A stretch of DNA of 64,000 nt from Pestalotiopsis fici W106-1 (GCF_000516985.1 NW_006917106.1:307024-371023), one strand, 5' to 3'. Shown: positions 1 through 12,025, numbered from the stretch's first letter. Made by a program: numbers and translations. The notes: generated from the letters alone by a model not told the origin.

Positions 1-31
1 CGCCGGTAAAGCTTTTAGGTCTGGTTTTTTT

Positions 32-620
32 GCTCCTCCTAATCGAGGAGTTTTTAAAACTCCGGTTCCGATTTAGCTTTTAGTTATTTTTAATAATTAC
101 GTTCGCACCTCTTCCGGTAATTACGCCCCTTTTATTTATATTTTTTGCAATTAATCGCTTAAAATAATTAATTTTACCGAGAATCGTAAGCAATTTATTG
201 CTTTTTCTGCCTATTTTAGTAATAAAAAAGGCATTTTTATACCTATTCCCTTTGCTCGTGGCTTTTGTTACCCGTTGGCAAAAGTTAAGGAAAATAATCC
301 TAAACCCTTCGCTCGTCGCTTTAGACGTGCTGTTTGTATTTAACGTAAAAAGTTAAAGTATTTAGCTAGCATTTTTAAACGCGTTATAAAGGTTTCGGGA
401 ATACGCAATAATATTTTTTACGTTCGTTATATTAAGGCTATTATTATTAATCGTATATATAAAAATATACCGGCTAATAGCAAATGCTTTTAAATTTTAG
501 GAAATCGCTGTTATCGTTATAATAAGGGTCGCGATAATTATAAGCTTATATAAATTCCTTTTAATTTATATTTCGCTTTTTATATTTTTTAAAGCATAAA
601 AACTAATATTATAGCAGTTA
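32..620 (+). pseudogene. decayed unidentified coding frame with a Cys-type motif
   Basis: Reading from base 32 in one fixed frame gives protein-like sequence for nearly 200 codons, broken only by TAA and TAG codons of the kind made by CpA-to-TpA mutation of Gln codons. Readable pieces include 'FARGFCYPLAKVKENNPKPF' and, near 505-545, 'GNRCYRYNKGRDNYKLI'. If the Tyr codons are mutated Cys codons (TGT/TGC to TAT/TAC), the latter resembles a short C-x2-C-x6-C metal-binding motif. I do not recognise the family. It may be an accessory gene of a transposon or a captured host gene. It lies on the strand opposite the copia relic and converges with it. Confidence 0.5.
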
Positions 621-1059
621 TTTTAGTATTATTCCTTTTATATAGCGCTATATAAATTATTTTTACGATAAGGCTCGCGTAAAGCGCAAATACCGTATTA
701 TTTTTAAAATCGCTATTAAAATTTATTAGCAGCAAATTTTTAATAAAACGGTTTTAAGCTCTAATACTATTTTTATTTGTATAGATTTTTTTTCCGATAA
801 TAAAAATAACTAAATAAAAGGTTTTTATATATAGTGCTTAAGTATAAAAATAAATAAAAAATTTTTTATAATAATATATTAATAAGCATAAATTTAGCGT
901 TTATATGCTTTTTACGGGTTAAGCTTTGCGGTTTTTCGGTTATTTTTTTATTTACCTAATAAAGCATTATAATATAGGCGTTTTTTACCGGTAGTTTTTA
1001 TTAATTAATTTTTTTATTATTTTTAATATATTATTTATAATACTAATATAATTTTACGG

Positions 1060-4000
1060 AAATTTAAATAAAATACGAAGCGCTTAAATTTTTATTTTAA
1101 AAACGCTTTAATAAGGCTATTTGCTAGCATTTAGTTTATTCGAAAATAAATAATCCTAAAAAATCCCTTTATATGCTTTTATTTAAGCTATATATTATTA
1201 ATATCGATATATTTTAGTTTAATACTAATTTTTAGGTTATCGTTTATTATAAGCCGTATCGTTTGCTAATTATTATAAAAAATATTTTAATTTTATCTAA
1301 AATCGAGCTTTAAATCCCGATAAAGCCGTTCGTATATTAAAGTTTTTTTAGCGGTTTCCGATAAAGCGTTTAGCTTTGCTTTTATCGTATTAATAAATAT
1401 AATATTTTATTTAAAGGCCTTTTATATTATTAAACCGCTAAAAAGCATAATAATATATTTTTATAAGCTTTTTTTTAATTTTTAATCGTCGGCGAATAAG
1501 GCATTTTTTGCTATTAGGATTTAGGTTTTTATATATTTTTTATACCTAATACCAAGGAATTTAGTATTTTAAAAATATTTAATAACTTATAGCCTAGCTT
1601 TAAAATGCGTTAGCCTTAGGTTAATAAAAAAATAAAAAAGCTAAGCTATAGCAAATGCAATATTTAATCTAATTATAATAATAATATATAATATTAAACC
1701 GATTATTTTTTGGAATTTTTTAATTTCGCTTTTAGTAGCGATATTTGGGTATTTTTCTAAAAAGGCTAAGCTTATAGGTACGGCTAATATGCTTAATTAG
1801 TTATTTACCCCGAATTTAGCTGCGATTTTTTTTATATAGGCATTATATAGCAACGTAACGGTTTTTATACTCCGGTTTTTAAATACTTAAATATTAAGGA
1901 ATTATAAGACGTTTTTTTTTAATTTAAGCTTATATCTCCTTTTAATATTTTTTATAAGCGTTTAGGCTATTTTTTTATAATTTTTATAATAAAAAATAAG
2001 GATATTATCGACGTAAAATATTAGGAATATTATATAATCGGGGTTAAAAAATAAGCATAATTCTTTAATAAAGGCGTCGAGTCCTAGCTATATTAATATA
2101 TTACTAAGCTTTTTATATTATAATAATAATAAATTTTTAAGCCCGTATAAAGCCTTTTTAAGCTTTAAATATTTATGCTTTATATTAAAACCGTTTAATA
2201 GTTTATAATATATAGGTTTTAAAATTCCCTTTAAGGCGTTAAGAAAGGCTTTAATAATATTATATTATTTGCATTTAAAATTATTTTTAATAGCTATAGC
2301 TATTATAATTTTAAATAATTAGGCGGCTAAAATTAAAGCGTAAATATTTTTTGCGCTTTTTTTTTAAAGGTCTCCTTTTATAATAAGCTTTGCCTTAAAT
2401 TTTACTAAATAATTATTTTTATCGAATTTATATATTTATACTTATATTAAAAGTATAAGCTTATTAAAGCGTTTTTCGCGATCCTTTTTTTTTTAAATAC
2501 TTTTTTATATTAGGGTTTTAAATTTAAAGCCTGCTACCTTTTTAAATTAAGGCCTATATAAATAGTTTTTTAGGTTTTTTTATTTTTTTAGTTTTTATAA
2601 TACGTCGTTTAAATATATTTTTTTTTTTAGGTTAAAAGCGATGCTTTTAAATATACTAAAATTTTTATCGTTATTTAAAAGCTTTTTTAAAGCCGATAAA
2701 GTATTTTTAAGTTCTTTTTTATAATTTAGCATTATAGCTGCGATTATAAAATATAAAGTTTTATGCGCTAAAGGGTTTTTATTTTTAGCTATTAATATAA
2801 ATTAGTCGTCGAATTCTTTCTAAAATAAGTCGGTTAATAAGATTATAAATATTCCGTAGGATATTGCTAATATATATAATTATCCGTATTTTTAAAAAGC
2901 TTTTTTAATACGCGTATTACGCCTAATTTTAATTATTTCGTTTAGTTAGTTTTTTATAAAAGCGGTTAAAGCTATATTTTATATTTTTTACCCTTTTAAG
3001 TTAATAGACCGTATAGGTATTTTAATTTTAGGGTATTTTGCTTTAATAAAAATTAAAAGTCGCGATTTTTTAGCGTTTTTAGGAGTTAAAAATAATAATT
3101 CCTTAGCGTCCTAAAAGTTTTTATCCTTAAATAAATTAATAGCTATACTTTCTAAAAACCTTAATTTTAATATTAAATTATTAAGCATTTGGCGTTATAT
3201 TATATGCTTTTAGTTATTTTTTGTCGAAATATTGCTTTTTTATAAAATATCCCCGCGATTTTTTTCTTTATAAATGCCGGTTTTTTTATATAGTTTAGGC
3301 GTGGCTATTAGGGATAAAAGGCCTTAATTTTTTTACCTTGGCTTAGGAGAATTTTGTATTTTTAAAGAGATATTTAGGTAAATATTTAATATTTAAGCAT
3401 TAAAAGGGCTATTTTTAACGTCGTTTTTAAGCTATTCCGCGATTTATTAAGCTATATTTATATACTCGGAAATAGCATTAGATATAAATTTACCCTTTAA
3501 ATTAGGTAATATAAAATATAATTATAAAGCGTCTTAAAAATTAAATTATAAAATAATATCGCTTTTAAAAAATATCGGTTTAAATTCCTTAATTTCGTTA
3601 ATAATAGGACGGAGTCTTTTTTTAACGATTTGTTTTTCTTATTCTTTTTAAAAGCTTTTATAAAATACTTTTTTATTAAATTTAACGTTCCTTATAATTA
3701 TAATTTAATTTAGGCTTAAAATTTAAATGCGGAAAAATTAGTTAAAGTAATATTTAATTAAATATCTAAAATAAGCTTTTAAATAAATTTTATAATATTT
3801 TAAATTAATACCTTTTTTTTATTTTTTTTTTAAAGCGTAAGCTATATATCTGTATACGTATATTAAATTCTAATCCGGTTTTAAATTAGTAATAATTCTT
3901 CGTATAATTTTTAGGGTATATTATCGGAAATATTATTCAAATTATTTATTTAGCATTTCGTTTAATAATCGGTAGTTTTTAAAAGCGCTTAGTAATATAT

Positions 4001-4700
4001 TATATAGGTATGTCGCGGCTTTTAGTATTTTTAGCTAAAGCGTAAAAGGAAGATTCGTATATATTAGTATTATTAGGGTTTTTTCCTAAAGCTTTCGAAT
4101 AGCTTTTTTAGCTTTTCCGTTTGGTTTAAATATATAAAGGGCTGATAATTAAATGGTAATTCTTTTTTTTTTAGCCTAGCGCTTATAATAGCTGGTCCCG
4201 CGCGCCGGTAAAAGTGCCGTTTTATTATTATAAAAAATTATATAAACGAAAAGGCGGTATTATCGTTTTACCGATATAACGAAGTTAATAATTATTAGGG
4301 TAAGTTTTTTTTTTTTTTGGATTTTAACGGGAAAACGAAATATTTTTATAATTATTTTTCTTTAATAATTAGCGCATAAATGCTTTTATTAAAAGCTTTA
4401 TCGTAAAATATAAAATTTAGGGATATCCGCTAAAATAATCGTTTTATTTAATATTTTCTAATTTTTTTTAAGATTATTTAAGTGGCTTTAAAGCGTATAT
4501 AGATTTTATAATTAAGTTATTTTATTCCACTAATTTAAACATTTTTTGCGCTTTTAGCAAGCCGCTTAAAAGCTTTAGCCCTAAAGTATCTTAATTAAAA
4601 ATGCTAAAGTGATTTTTCGTTAAATTTAGGCTAAATATATACCCTAAATCGTTGCATTTTTCGTTAATTAATAAAATAAAATGCTAAAATATAGGGGTAG
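1060..4700 (-). mobile_element. Ty1/copia LTR-retrotransposon relic (pol, RIP-inactivated)
   Basis: Three copia domains can be read on the minus strand in the order typical of Ty1/copia. First, near 4140-3945, is an integrase C-terminal stretch with 'PNGKAKKAIRKL' followed by 'LPFTL' and 'AATYLYNILLSAFKNY'. Second, near 2434-2368, is the reverse-transcriptase block 'YKFDKNNYLVKFKAKLIIKG', and near 2024-1995 the active-site motif reads 'LIFYVDNILI', where the usual YVDD has become YVDN. Third, near 1225-1060, is the RNase H end with 'LKYIDINNI' and 'MLANSLIKAFLK'. Integrase before reverse transcriptase separates it from Ty3/gypsy. Many in-frame stops and the Asp-to-Asn change make it dead. I could not find a convincing LTR pair, so the outer limits are approximate. 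Confidence 0.88.
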
Positions 4701-5689
4701 CTTACGCTTATTTTAATAAAAAAATTAAAAAAATAAAAAGATATAGGCTTATATTTAAAAAAAATTAAATAGAATTTTCGCTAAAGCTTATAAAATATAA
4801 TATTATGCTTTAATATTCCGTATTTAATAATAATATTATATCCGTAAAATTATGCTTTTTTTTATTTAGTTTAAATTTAAAAATAATATTATAATAAAAG
4901 TTTAAAAGGTAAATAATATTATTAAATACGAGATTTGCTTTAGTATTTATAAGACTATTAATATAATTTTTAATAATACGGGTATTTTAGCTTTAAATAG
5001 GAAAAAATAAGGTGTTAGCCTAGATTTAATCCTTATCCTTTATAAATCTAATAAAATCTGGCAATAGGAACTTAAAGTTATTTATTATATAAATAGCGCT
5101 ATAATTATTAAAAAGCATAAAATTAGATAATAAATGCTTGCTAAAAACGGTAATATAAATATTAATAATATTATTAAAATTTATAATAGCAGGGTTAATA
5201 ATTATAGCGATTAAAAAAGGGTAAAAGTTTGGCTAAAGCATAAAAGGTGTATTTAGGAGCTTTTCGGAAATAAAGAGAAAAGGATCGAGTTAAAAGGGAG
5301 CGGTAAAAAGGGATTTTTATGCTTTTTTATAAAAAAAAGATAAATTAATAATTATAGCGCTAATAAAGCCGGGGTACGAAAACCCGCTTTTAGGGTTTTT
5401 TTTATTAAGGTTATTTAATATTTAGCCGATAGCTTTAAATTAACCTTTTAATTTTTTGTATTTTTTTTATTATATACGAAAGCGGATTTTGTTTACCTCC
5501 GTTTTAAATAATATTTTAATTTTCCTTTCCGTTAAGCTTATAAGGGCGTATTTTAAAAATAAATATATTTCCGGGCCTTACCGGTGGTTTTTTTGTCCCT
5601 TTTTTTTGCAAAAGCAGGGGAATTTTTAGGCTAAAACGTTAAAGCTCGAAATCGTTAATCCCGTATTTTTTAATGCTCCGTTTCCGTAA

Positions 5690-6240
5690 AGTTTTAGGCT
5701 TAGGCCTAAAATTGCGAAAACTCTTAGCTTATTAATTAATAAAGTAATTTTGTCGAGTTAATTAGAAAGCGCCTTTTTTAAGGTATTAAAAGTCGGAAAT
5801 AGTTCGTTTTTAAAGTTATTAATACGCTTTATTTATTTTTTTCCCTAGCTAGGCATAATTTTAATATTTATAACGCGTAAAAAGTCCTTAACGGCGAGGG
5901 CTTTATAAATTTTAAAGACCTAATACGTCCGGGCTTTTACTCGCTTAATTTTTTATTTAAGGAATTATTTTTAAAAGTCCTAGGCTTTAGTTATAATAAT
6001 AAAATAAAGCTTATATTATAGTTTTATGCGCTTTATATAATTAATTTTATTTAATTCGTAAAAAGCCTTAAGCTATTTAACGTAATATTTAAAAATATAT
6101 TCCTTTACTTTTTCCGTTTTAACTTTAACGATTTATAGGAAGCCGGGGTTTATTATTTTATCGATTTATTTTTTTAGGTAGTATATTTTGTTAATTTGGG
6201 CGGAAGTAACGTTAGATGAGATTTATTTAGTGGAAATTTC
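5690..6240 (-). pseudogene. decayed unidentified coding frame, lysine-rich
   Basis: On the minus strand one frame gives about 180 codons of coherent protein-like sequence interrupted by RIP-type stops. Readable parts are 'VTSAQINKIYYLKK', 'IVKVKTEKVKEYIFKYYVK', 'VKDFLRVINIKIMPS' and 'INNFKNELFPTFNTLKKALS'. Position and strand would fit a gag-like or other upstream part of the copia element, because it lies 5' of the integrase. However, I see no clear zinc knuckle and do not recognise the family. It could equally belong to a different element. Confidence 0.45.
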
Positions 6241-7059
6241 TTTGTTATATGCTTTTTAAAGCGTAAGATTTGTAGGCACGGGCTTTTTTTTCGGAGCTTT
6301 TCCTTTTTTAGTTTTTTCCTATTTTATAATAGCTGCTAGGTGCTTTTTTTTAAATTGCTTTTAAAGGTCTTTAATATATTTTTTAATTATTAAAAGGGAA
6401 AAGCCTTTTTTTAAGGAGAAAAAGCGTAAAATCTAAATCTACGAAATGCTAAATTTTAAAATAATTTGCTAAATGCTTATATTTAAGGAATTAGTTAGGC
6501 TAGTTATATTTTTTATTAAGCTTAATATTAGCTTTAAATTTTTTAAATTTAGATATTTTTAAACGTATAATAATAAAAAAATAAATTAAAATTAAAAGCT
6601 AATGCTATATATTCCTTTAAAATATAATAATAAAATGCGGAATATAAAATATAGTAGTTTTACGAATAAACCGGGCTTATAATTATAATATAGTTAAAGG
6701 AGTATATAAAATAGGTTTAAAAAAGTTATAATATTAAAATAAGCTAAAAGCGTTAAAAGGTATAGGTATAGTTATAAGGTGTATTATATTTATTTAAGTT
6801 TTAATTAAAGAGGGAGTATATAGTTTTATTTATATATTTATTTATTAAAAAGATTTGTTAACTTCCTTAGAGCGTACGGACCTTTTCCGTAAGCTCCTTG
6901 CTTTTAATAAGGACATTTATATGCTCCCTATATCTGGTATTTTAAGGACCCTTAAGGTCTAACTGACTGCCACATTAAAAGATGTCCTTAAATAAGATTT
7001 TGGCTATAAAAAAACAAAGAGGGAAAAAGAAAAAAAAGGCAAAAGTCACGATCCATTAT

Positions 7060-8110
7060 ATTTGTAATATTACGGGTTTTTAAAAGCTAAATTGCTAAGT
7101 GCTAGGCTACGCTGCTAACTTACGGCTATTTAAAAAGGATAACCGCTATATATAATTATTCCTTATAATTTATAAAAGCAATAAAAAAGGCTGGATAATT
7201 AGTGACTTTTTTAAATTTTATTTATAATAATTTAATAATTAAATAATTAAAAGGAAAGTCCTCTTGCTAATTAATGGCTTTAGCGCTTATAAAACTAGCC
7301 TTAAATACGTTAAAAATCTAGGTGGTTTAAAAAACACTAAAATTAAGATTTTGCCAGCTAATTATACGTCATTATATTAGCCCTTAAATTAAAGAATTAT
7401 TAAAAATTTTAAAATTTAATATCGCAAAAGCTAGCTAAATTTTACAATTATTAATTTAATTAATAAAAATAACGTTAACACTATTATAAACCTATTATAA
7501 ATTATTATTTAAATAAACTTAGCATAAAAAGATATTAAATTATAGCTTATTATTAATTATTAGCGAAAAACTACACTATTTAACCTAATTTAAGGTCCTA
7601 AAATTAAGCCAGCAAATTAGGACAATAAACAGGCTAAACTAAATGCTATCGCTAAATAAATCCAGCAGCTTAAATTATTAAGGACCATTAAATTAGCGAT
7701 AAATCTAAATAATTTCCTTAATTTAAAAGGAAAGAATTAACTAAAAAAGGCTATTAGGGACTTTAACAATATATTAAATAATATAACTCAAGCTTATATA
7801 ATGTAATTATATACTAATAATAATAATAAAGGTAATATAATCCCTAAAATCCTAATTAAATAAGCACTAAATTTTATTAAAAATATAATTTTATAAGCCG
7901 AATAATAGGCTAAAAGAGATTTGCAGTTCCTTTTATTATTGCGAAAGCATTAAAAATCACTTGCAATAAGGCATTAACGCGAAGTTATTAATAAAAAAAC
8001 ATAACGCATTATATATAATTTCTTTAAATAATAACTTTATTTTTTGCCTATAAAAATTAAGTGGCGAAAGGATGTAGGGCGTATAAGCTATTAAAATAAC
8101 GCTTTATAAG
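7060..8110 (+). mobile_element. pogo/Fot1-type DNA transposon relic (DDE transposase)
   Basis: The plus strand carries the core of a Tc1/mariner-superfamily, pogo-type transposase. From about 7165, one frame reads 'IIYKSNKKGWIISDFFKFYL', then 'KVLLLINGFSAYKTSLKYV' near 7262-7310, then 'IKILPANYTSLY' directly followed by a stop and 'PL' near 7345-7390. In intact pogo transposases these blocks carry the second catalytic Asp (DGFSAH-like) and the QPLDQG-like block; here the Asp codon has become Asn. Stops and G-to-A changes show that it is dead. A readable tail continues to about 7,800. Terminal inverted repeats were not identified, so the borders are approximate. Confidence 0.82.
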
Positions 8111-8199
8111 GATTAAAAAGCTTGCAAAAATATTATCCTTATAGCCAAAGTTAGTTATACATATATACATAGCCGGGGAGCTTAGCATAAGAAATTTTA

Positions 8200-9656
8200 A
8201 ATAGTGGGACTAAGGAGTCCGCCGAATCCTTATGGTATATAGCTTACATATATATATTAATATTATCGATAAGTGGTATATTTACGTCCTTCGTACACTA
8301 TGGTTAAATGCAAATCTTGCCCAACGACCTATTATAATAAATATAATAAGAAACATAAATAATGCCTATAAACTAACACCACTAAATTATTATGAGTAAT
8401 TGCTTTTAAAACTTTAACCTATTAGAATGGCATAATATTATGGCCTAAATAAAAGAGCGCGGACCTTACCTCATATTAAATTAAAACTATTTAACAATGC
8501 GCATCCGGCTCACTAAATGGCCTCTTGCCTATAAGATTTTCAATGTCATGAATTCAACTATTAATAAAGAAGTTAACTAAGAACATTAATGAGCTTAACG
8601 CCTATATGCAAGTCTCTCTTAAACACGAAAGGGTTAGGTAGAATCACAAACGGTTTCTAACACGCTATCGCGTGGTTAATTTACCTGAAATTGTGCCTAG
8701 GTATTTACCAACGCACTTGTGATTTTTTAGATACCAAAATAGTCTTGTAAATTAATGACGAATGTTTTGAGTGTGCCGCGAAAATATGGTGAACTCTCAT
8801 TAAATCGTTGCAAAAGCAATCACATTCATTTAAAAATTAAAAATATAAACGGCTTTCTAATATAAAGGCAAATATACTATGCTAATAGCAATAGCTCACC
8901 TCGGATTTTCGAGATTAGCTTTTATCATTTAATTTAATTCCCCGCTTTATCATACGAATTCATAAGACATGTTTTCACAGTGTTAATATTTTGTGACTTG
9001 CGATTAATTGTCAATATTAATTATTTAAATTTTAGCGACGGTAAAATGATTTATGCATCCTGCCGGAAAGATAATTAACGATAAAGTGTAAATTATTAGC
9101 GAGCGCTTTCTAAGCTGCCATTCGATAACGATTTAAACAAAAAGTTCATATCCCCTTAGCTAGCGAGCACCACCCTTTTTGCTTTAATCGCTAAGAAGTA
9201 TTTATTAGGATAGCTAATAATATATGCGGATGCATACCTCGAACGTTTAGCTGGAATAATTTAGTATTAATAATGAAAACTTGATTCTTCCACTTAATAT
9301 AAGATAAATAAGCATTTAAAATATTTAAATATTATTTTTTCATTTTTTTTGAACCCGATTCATAAGGAGTAAAATGCAAAGAAACGCGGAGGCTTTCGTT
9401 GAAATAATGGGCTGTACTCCAGTTTTCCCAGACTTAGCGTACCTAACCTACCATATAAGGCAAGGAGGGTGCTCGCCAGCTAAGGGGATAAAGGGAAACA
9501 CAGCGCTAAAGGGGATGTCATATCGAATCAGACTTCAGTAACTAAGGTGCCCAATCAATAGCTTAAGTATTTCTTACAGCGGCTTAAAATACCATGCCCG
9601 TCGGCATTGGCCCGGGACAATGCATGAACCTTGCTTTTTCAGGATATTGCTAAAGT
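8200..9656. other. AT-rich flank without genes
   Basis: Composition is intermediate: still AT-rich, but CA and TG dinucleotides reappear, so RIP damage is weaker than upstream. There are no open frames of useful length. I recognise no transposon motif. It forms the transition from the dead block to the gene-bearing region. Confidence 0.6.
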
Positions 9657-9910
9657 ATGGTCATTATTCAACATGATTTGTCCCTCCCTGGAAACGGCCT
9701 GCATAACAAGACCTATCTCAAACCAAATTCATTAACGCGGCCCCCAATGACTACGCGCATATTGCTTTTACGTACACCAAGAACAAGTCCCACCTATCTG
9801 ACTCATGATCTCTCAATCAGATCCACTGCTTTTCATCCGCCCACATTCCCGGATTTGCACATACTTAGTAATTTGTAATAAGCCAGTTGACTTTCACCCA
9901 AGCAAGAAAA

Positions 9911-10008
9911 GCCCGGTTAGCTCAATTGGTTAGAGCGTTGGACTTTTACATCAACATCCTGATGCCGCTGTCATCCAAAGGCTGCGAGTTCGACCCTCGC
10001 ATCGGGCG
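9911..10008 (+). tRNA. tRNA-Lys(UUU) with a 24-nt intron
   Basis: A full cloverleaf can be drawn. The acceptor arm GCCCGGT pairs with ATCGGGC, with G10008 as discriminator. The D-arm is GCTC/GAGC, the anticodon stem is TTGGA/TCCAA, and the T-arm is GCGAG-TTCGACC-CTCGC. The anticodon TTT lies at 9945-9947. A 24-nt intron (9949-9972) sits after position 37, the canonical site for nuclear tRNA introns. The mature length is 74 nt. A run of seven T residues at 10016-10022 is the likely Pol III terminator. It is the first intact gene next to the RIP-damaged block. Confidence 0.93.
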
Positions 10009-10015
10009 ATGTTTC

Positions 10016-10022
10016 TTTTTTT
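10016..10022 (+). terminator. Pol III terminator of tRNA-Lys
   Basis: Seven consecutive T residues begin eight bases after the end of the tRNA, as expected for RNA polymerase III termination. Confidence 0.75.
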
Positions 10023-10583
10023 AGCGATTTCTCCTTCGAAAGTTGAGAGATTCATATGCCCTCCTGGCTTTATCATCCATTTTTTGTCGCCACTTGTTTC
10101 TCCTCACTGTTTTATGGCGCTTATGCCACTAGATGCGAGCCTTGCGTTTTTTCGCTAATGGTTAATTGTTCCCAGAGCCACTCTCGTAAGCGTAGTATAT
10201 TCCGGATTATATAATGTATATATATATATGGCAGGGATAATTCTACTATAATTTGAATATCTTTACTTTTTAATGGTATTAGAACCAAGGACGGTAACAC
10301 TACAGGTTGGGTTGCTTACTAGTGTTCGCTTCGGCAGTCAAAGGATTGGAAGTGAAACAATTTTCGAACAGGCTAGTCAAGGACATTGAAGTCGGTTCGA
10401 GCGACGGTTGCTTTAATTACCTACTTCTTTTCTTTTTCCCTCATATGTCTTCACAACTTTTTATCTGTGAACTTTCCGCTAATCTTGGACTACATTAGCA
10501 ACTCGATGCATGTAATTGAGCTTTATGATTCAATGTCCACTGCCACCACTCTAGCAAACCGAACATGCTCTCCATATATTTTC
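10023..10583. other. intergenic, tRNA to GDSL hydrolase
   Basis: I see no gene here. It contains a short TA repeat (about 10210-10230) and presumably the 3' untranslated region of the minus-strand hydrolase. Confidence 0.5.
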
Positions 10584-12025
10584 TCAATGTAGAGTACTGT
10601 TGCTATTGAAGATAGTCAATGGGAATGCATCAGCAATGGCCTGATAGCCTTTTGGATTTGGGTGCAAATGATCACCACTGTCGTATTGACTTGCCAAATT
10701 CGCCGGATTCCCCGGATCTGCCAGGACCTTTGCAAAGTCGATTGCCGCATCAAAACTACCGTTGCCACCGCCCAAGATCCAATTGTTTACACGCTGTCTG
10801 GTCGCTTCTCGCGTTGGGTTACTGTAGCTCTGTCCGTTGCCGCCGAACGGCGTGATGGTGGCTCCAAATACTATGATCCCGGCCTTGTGCGCGTCCGAGG
10901 CGATTTGTTGAAAACTAGATATGAGCTGGTCTCCTATGCGAGATTGGGTCGAAGAGTCGGCTGAGCCGCCACCAATATCGTTGACACCCTCGAATATGAT
11001 AGCATACTTGACTCCCGCCGTCTGTAGCAGATCTCGCTTGTAGCGCTGCATGAGAGGTGGGCCTAGGCCACCAGAGAGAACAGTATTGCCACCGGCAGCT
11101 TGATTATCTGAAGCGATATTGGTTACGCCGGATTTTTGCATCTTTTCCAAGACGAGATCTGGCCATCTGCGTGAAATGAGTTAGCCCATTAGACACAAAA
11201 GTAGAAGATTGGCCCAACATTTGGACTACTCACCTATTGTTTGCATTATCAGTACTCCCTCGTCCATCAGTGATGCTATCGCCGAGAATAACTAGGGCAG
11301 ATGTTGGTTCGTCTGCCCATGCCTCGACAGCACTTAGGAAATACCAATGCACAGTGCTTGCCCCCGTTACTGCACTCGCATTCACATGATTTCCCCCTTG
11401 CATCCAAGATGTTGTTCGGCTTCCTGGGTGACCGGTGATGCTGTTTCCGGTTTGCCCTGCTTGTAAATATAGAGTGACCGTAATCACTGACTGTGCTGGT
11501 ACCGGAAAGTCAACGGCGTCCGTGTAGACTACCTGACCTTTCGGAATTGTAGTCGAAGTTGACCCATTGAAGCTGAGCCCAATAATGTGCGAAGAATCAA
11601 TAGTATTGGCTCCTGCCTTTCCGTCCGCTGGAAACGCCAGTGATGCTGCTGTGATGGGGAGATCACTACCTCCAAATGCATTGGATAGCTGAAATCGAAA
11701 ACGTCCGCCACCAACGGATAGGTGAACAGTTTGACGTAGCGTAGCATCTTTGAACATCGAACTGCCTTGCTTTTGGCCGGGATTATTATAAATGCAAGGT
11801 GCACCATACAGGAGGACTCACAAAGGGGGACGGCGGTAGATTGCTCTGCTCTACCAATTGTGGCATGGAAGTCCATGAAGCAACCCAGTGATACCCATTT
11901 TGCCGACTTTGTAATGAACCCTCGTCAAAGGGTACGGCCTGGGAAGGGAGTAGGAGCAGAAACAGTGACAGTACCTCAGCAACAAAGCTCCAAGCCCTCG
12001 CACTTTGAGTATACGTGGACAGCAT
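10584..12025 (-). CDS. secreted SGNH/GDSL-family hydrolase
   Basis: Likely an extracellular esterase or acylhydrolase; the substrate cannot be told. Three exons fit: 12025-11822, 11769-11234 and 11166-10584, with introns of 52 and 67 nt, giving 440 residues. The N-terminus has a hydrophobic core (LSLFLLLLPSQA) typical of a signal peptide. The catalytic blocks of the SGNH fold are all present: 'LGDSITDG' with the nucleophile Ser near residue 233, 'GVNDIGG' with Asn near 309, and 'DHLHPN' carrying the Asp/His pair near 412 and 415. An N-terminal beta-rich region (about 70-200) precedes the hydrolase domain, as in fungal proteins of this subgroup. The first Met was chosen because the signal peptide follows directly. 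It lies alone between the tRNA and a 2-kb spacer. Confidence 0.88.

Larger units (their letters stand above)
1..8200. repeat. RIP-degraded, AT-rich transposon block
   Basis: This stretch is very rich in A and T and contains no open reading frame of 60 codons or more on either strand. CA and TG dinucleotides are scarce while TA is abundant, yet CG remains common. That is the footprint expected of repeat-induced point mutation acting mainly on CpA. Conserved transposon protein motifs can still be read in fixed frames, with stops where Gln (CAA/CAG) or Trp codons would be. The block holds a copia element, a pogo-type element and two unidentified decayed frames, listed separately. From about 8,200 to 9,650 the sequence stays AT-rich, but CA and TG return. 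Confidence 0.88.

Noticed and set aside
600..1060. Copia LTR immediately downstream of RNase H
   Set aside because: The position is right, but I found no matching copy upstream near 6.3-6.9 kb; RIP may have erased the similarity.
9657..9878. 73-codon plus-strand frame at the edge of the AT-rich region
   Set aside because: No recognisable domain or hydrophobic signal, and it lies just upstream of a tRNA; most likely chance.
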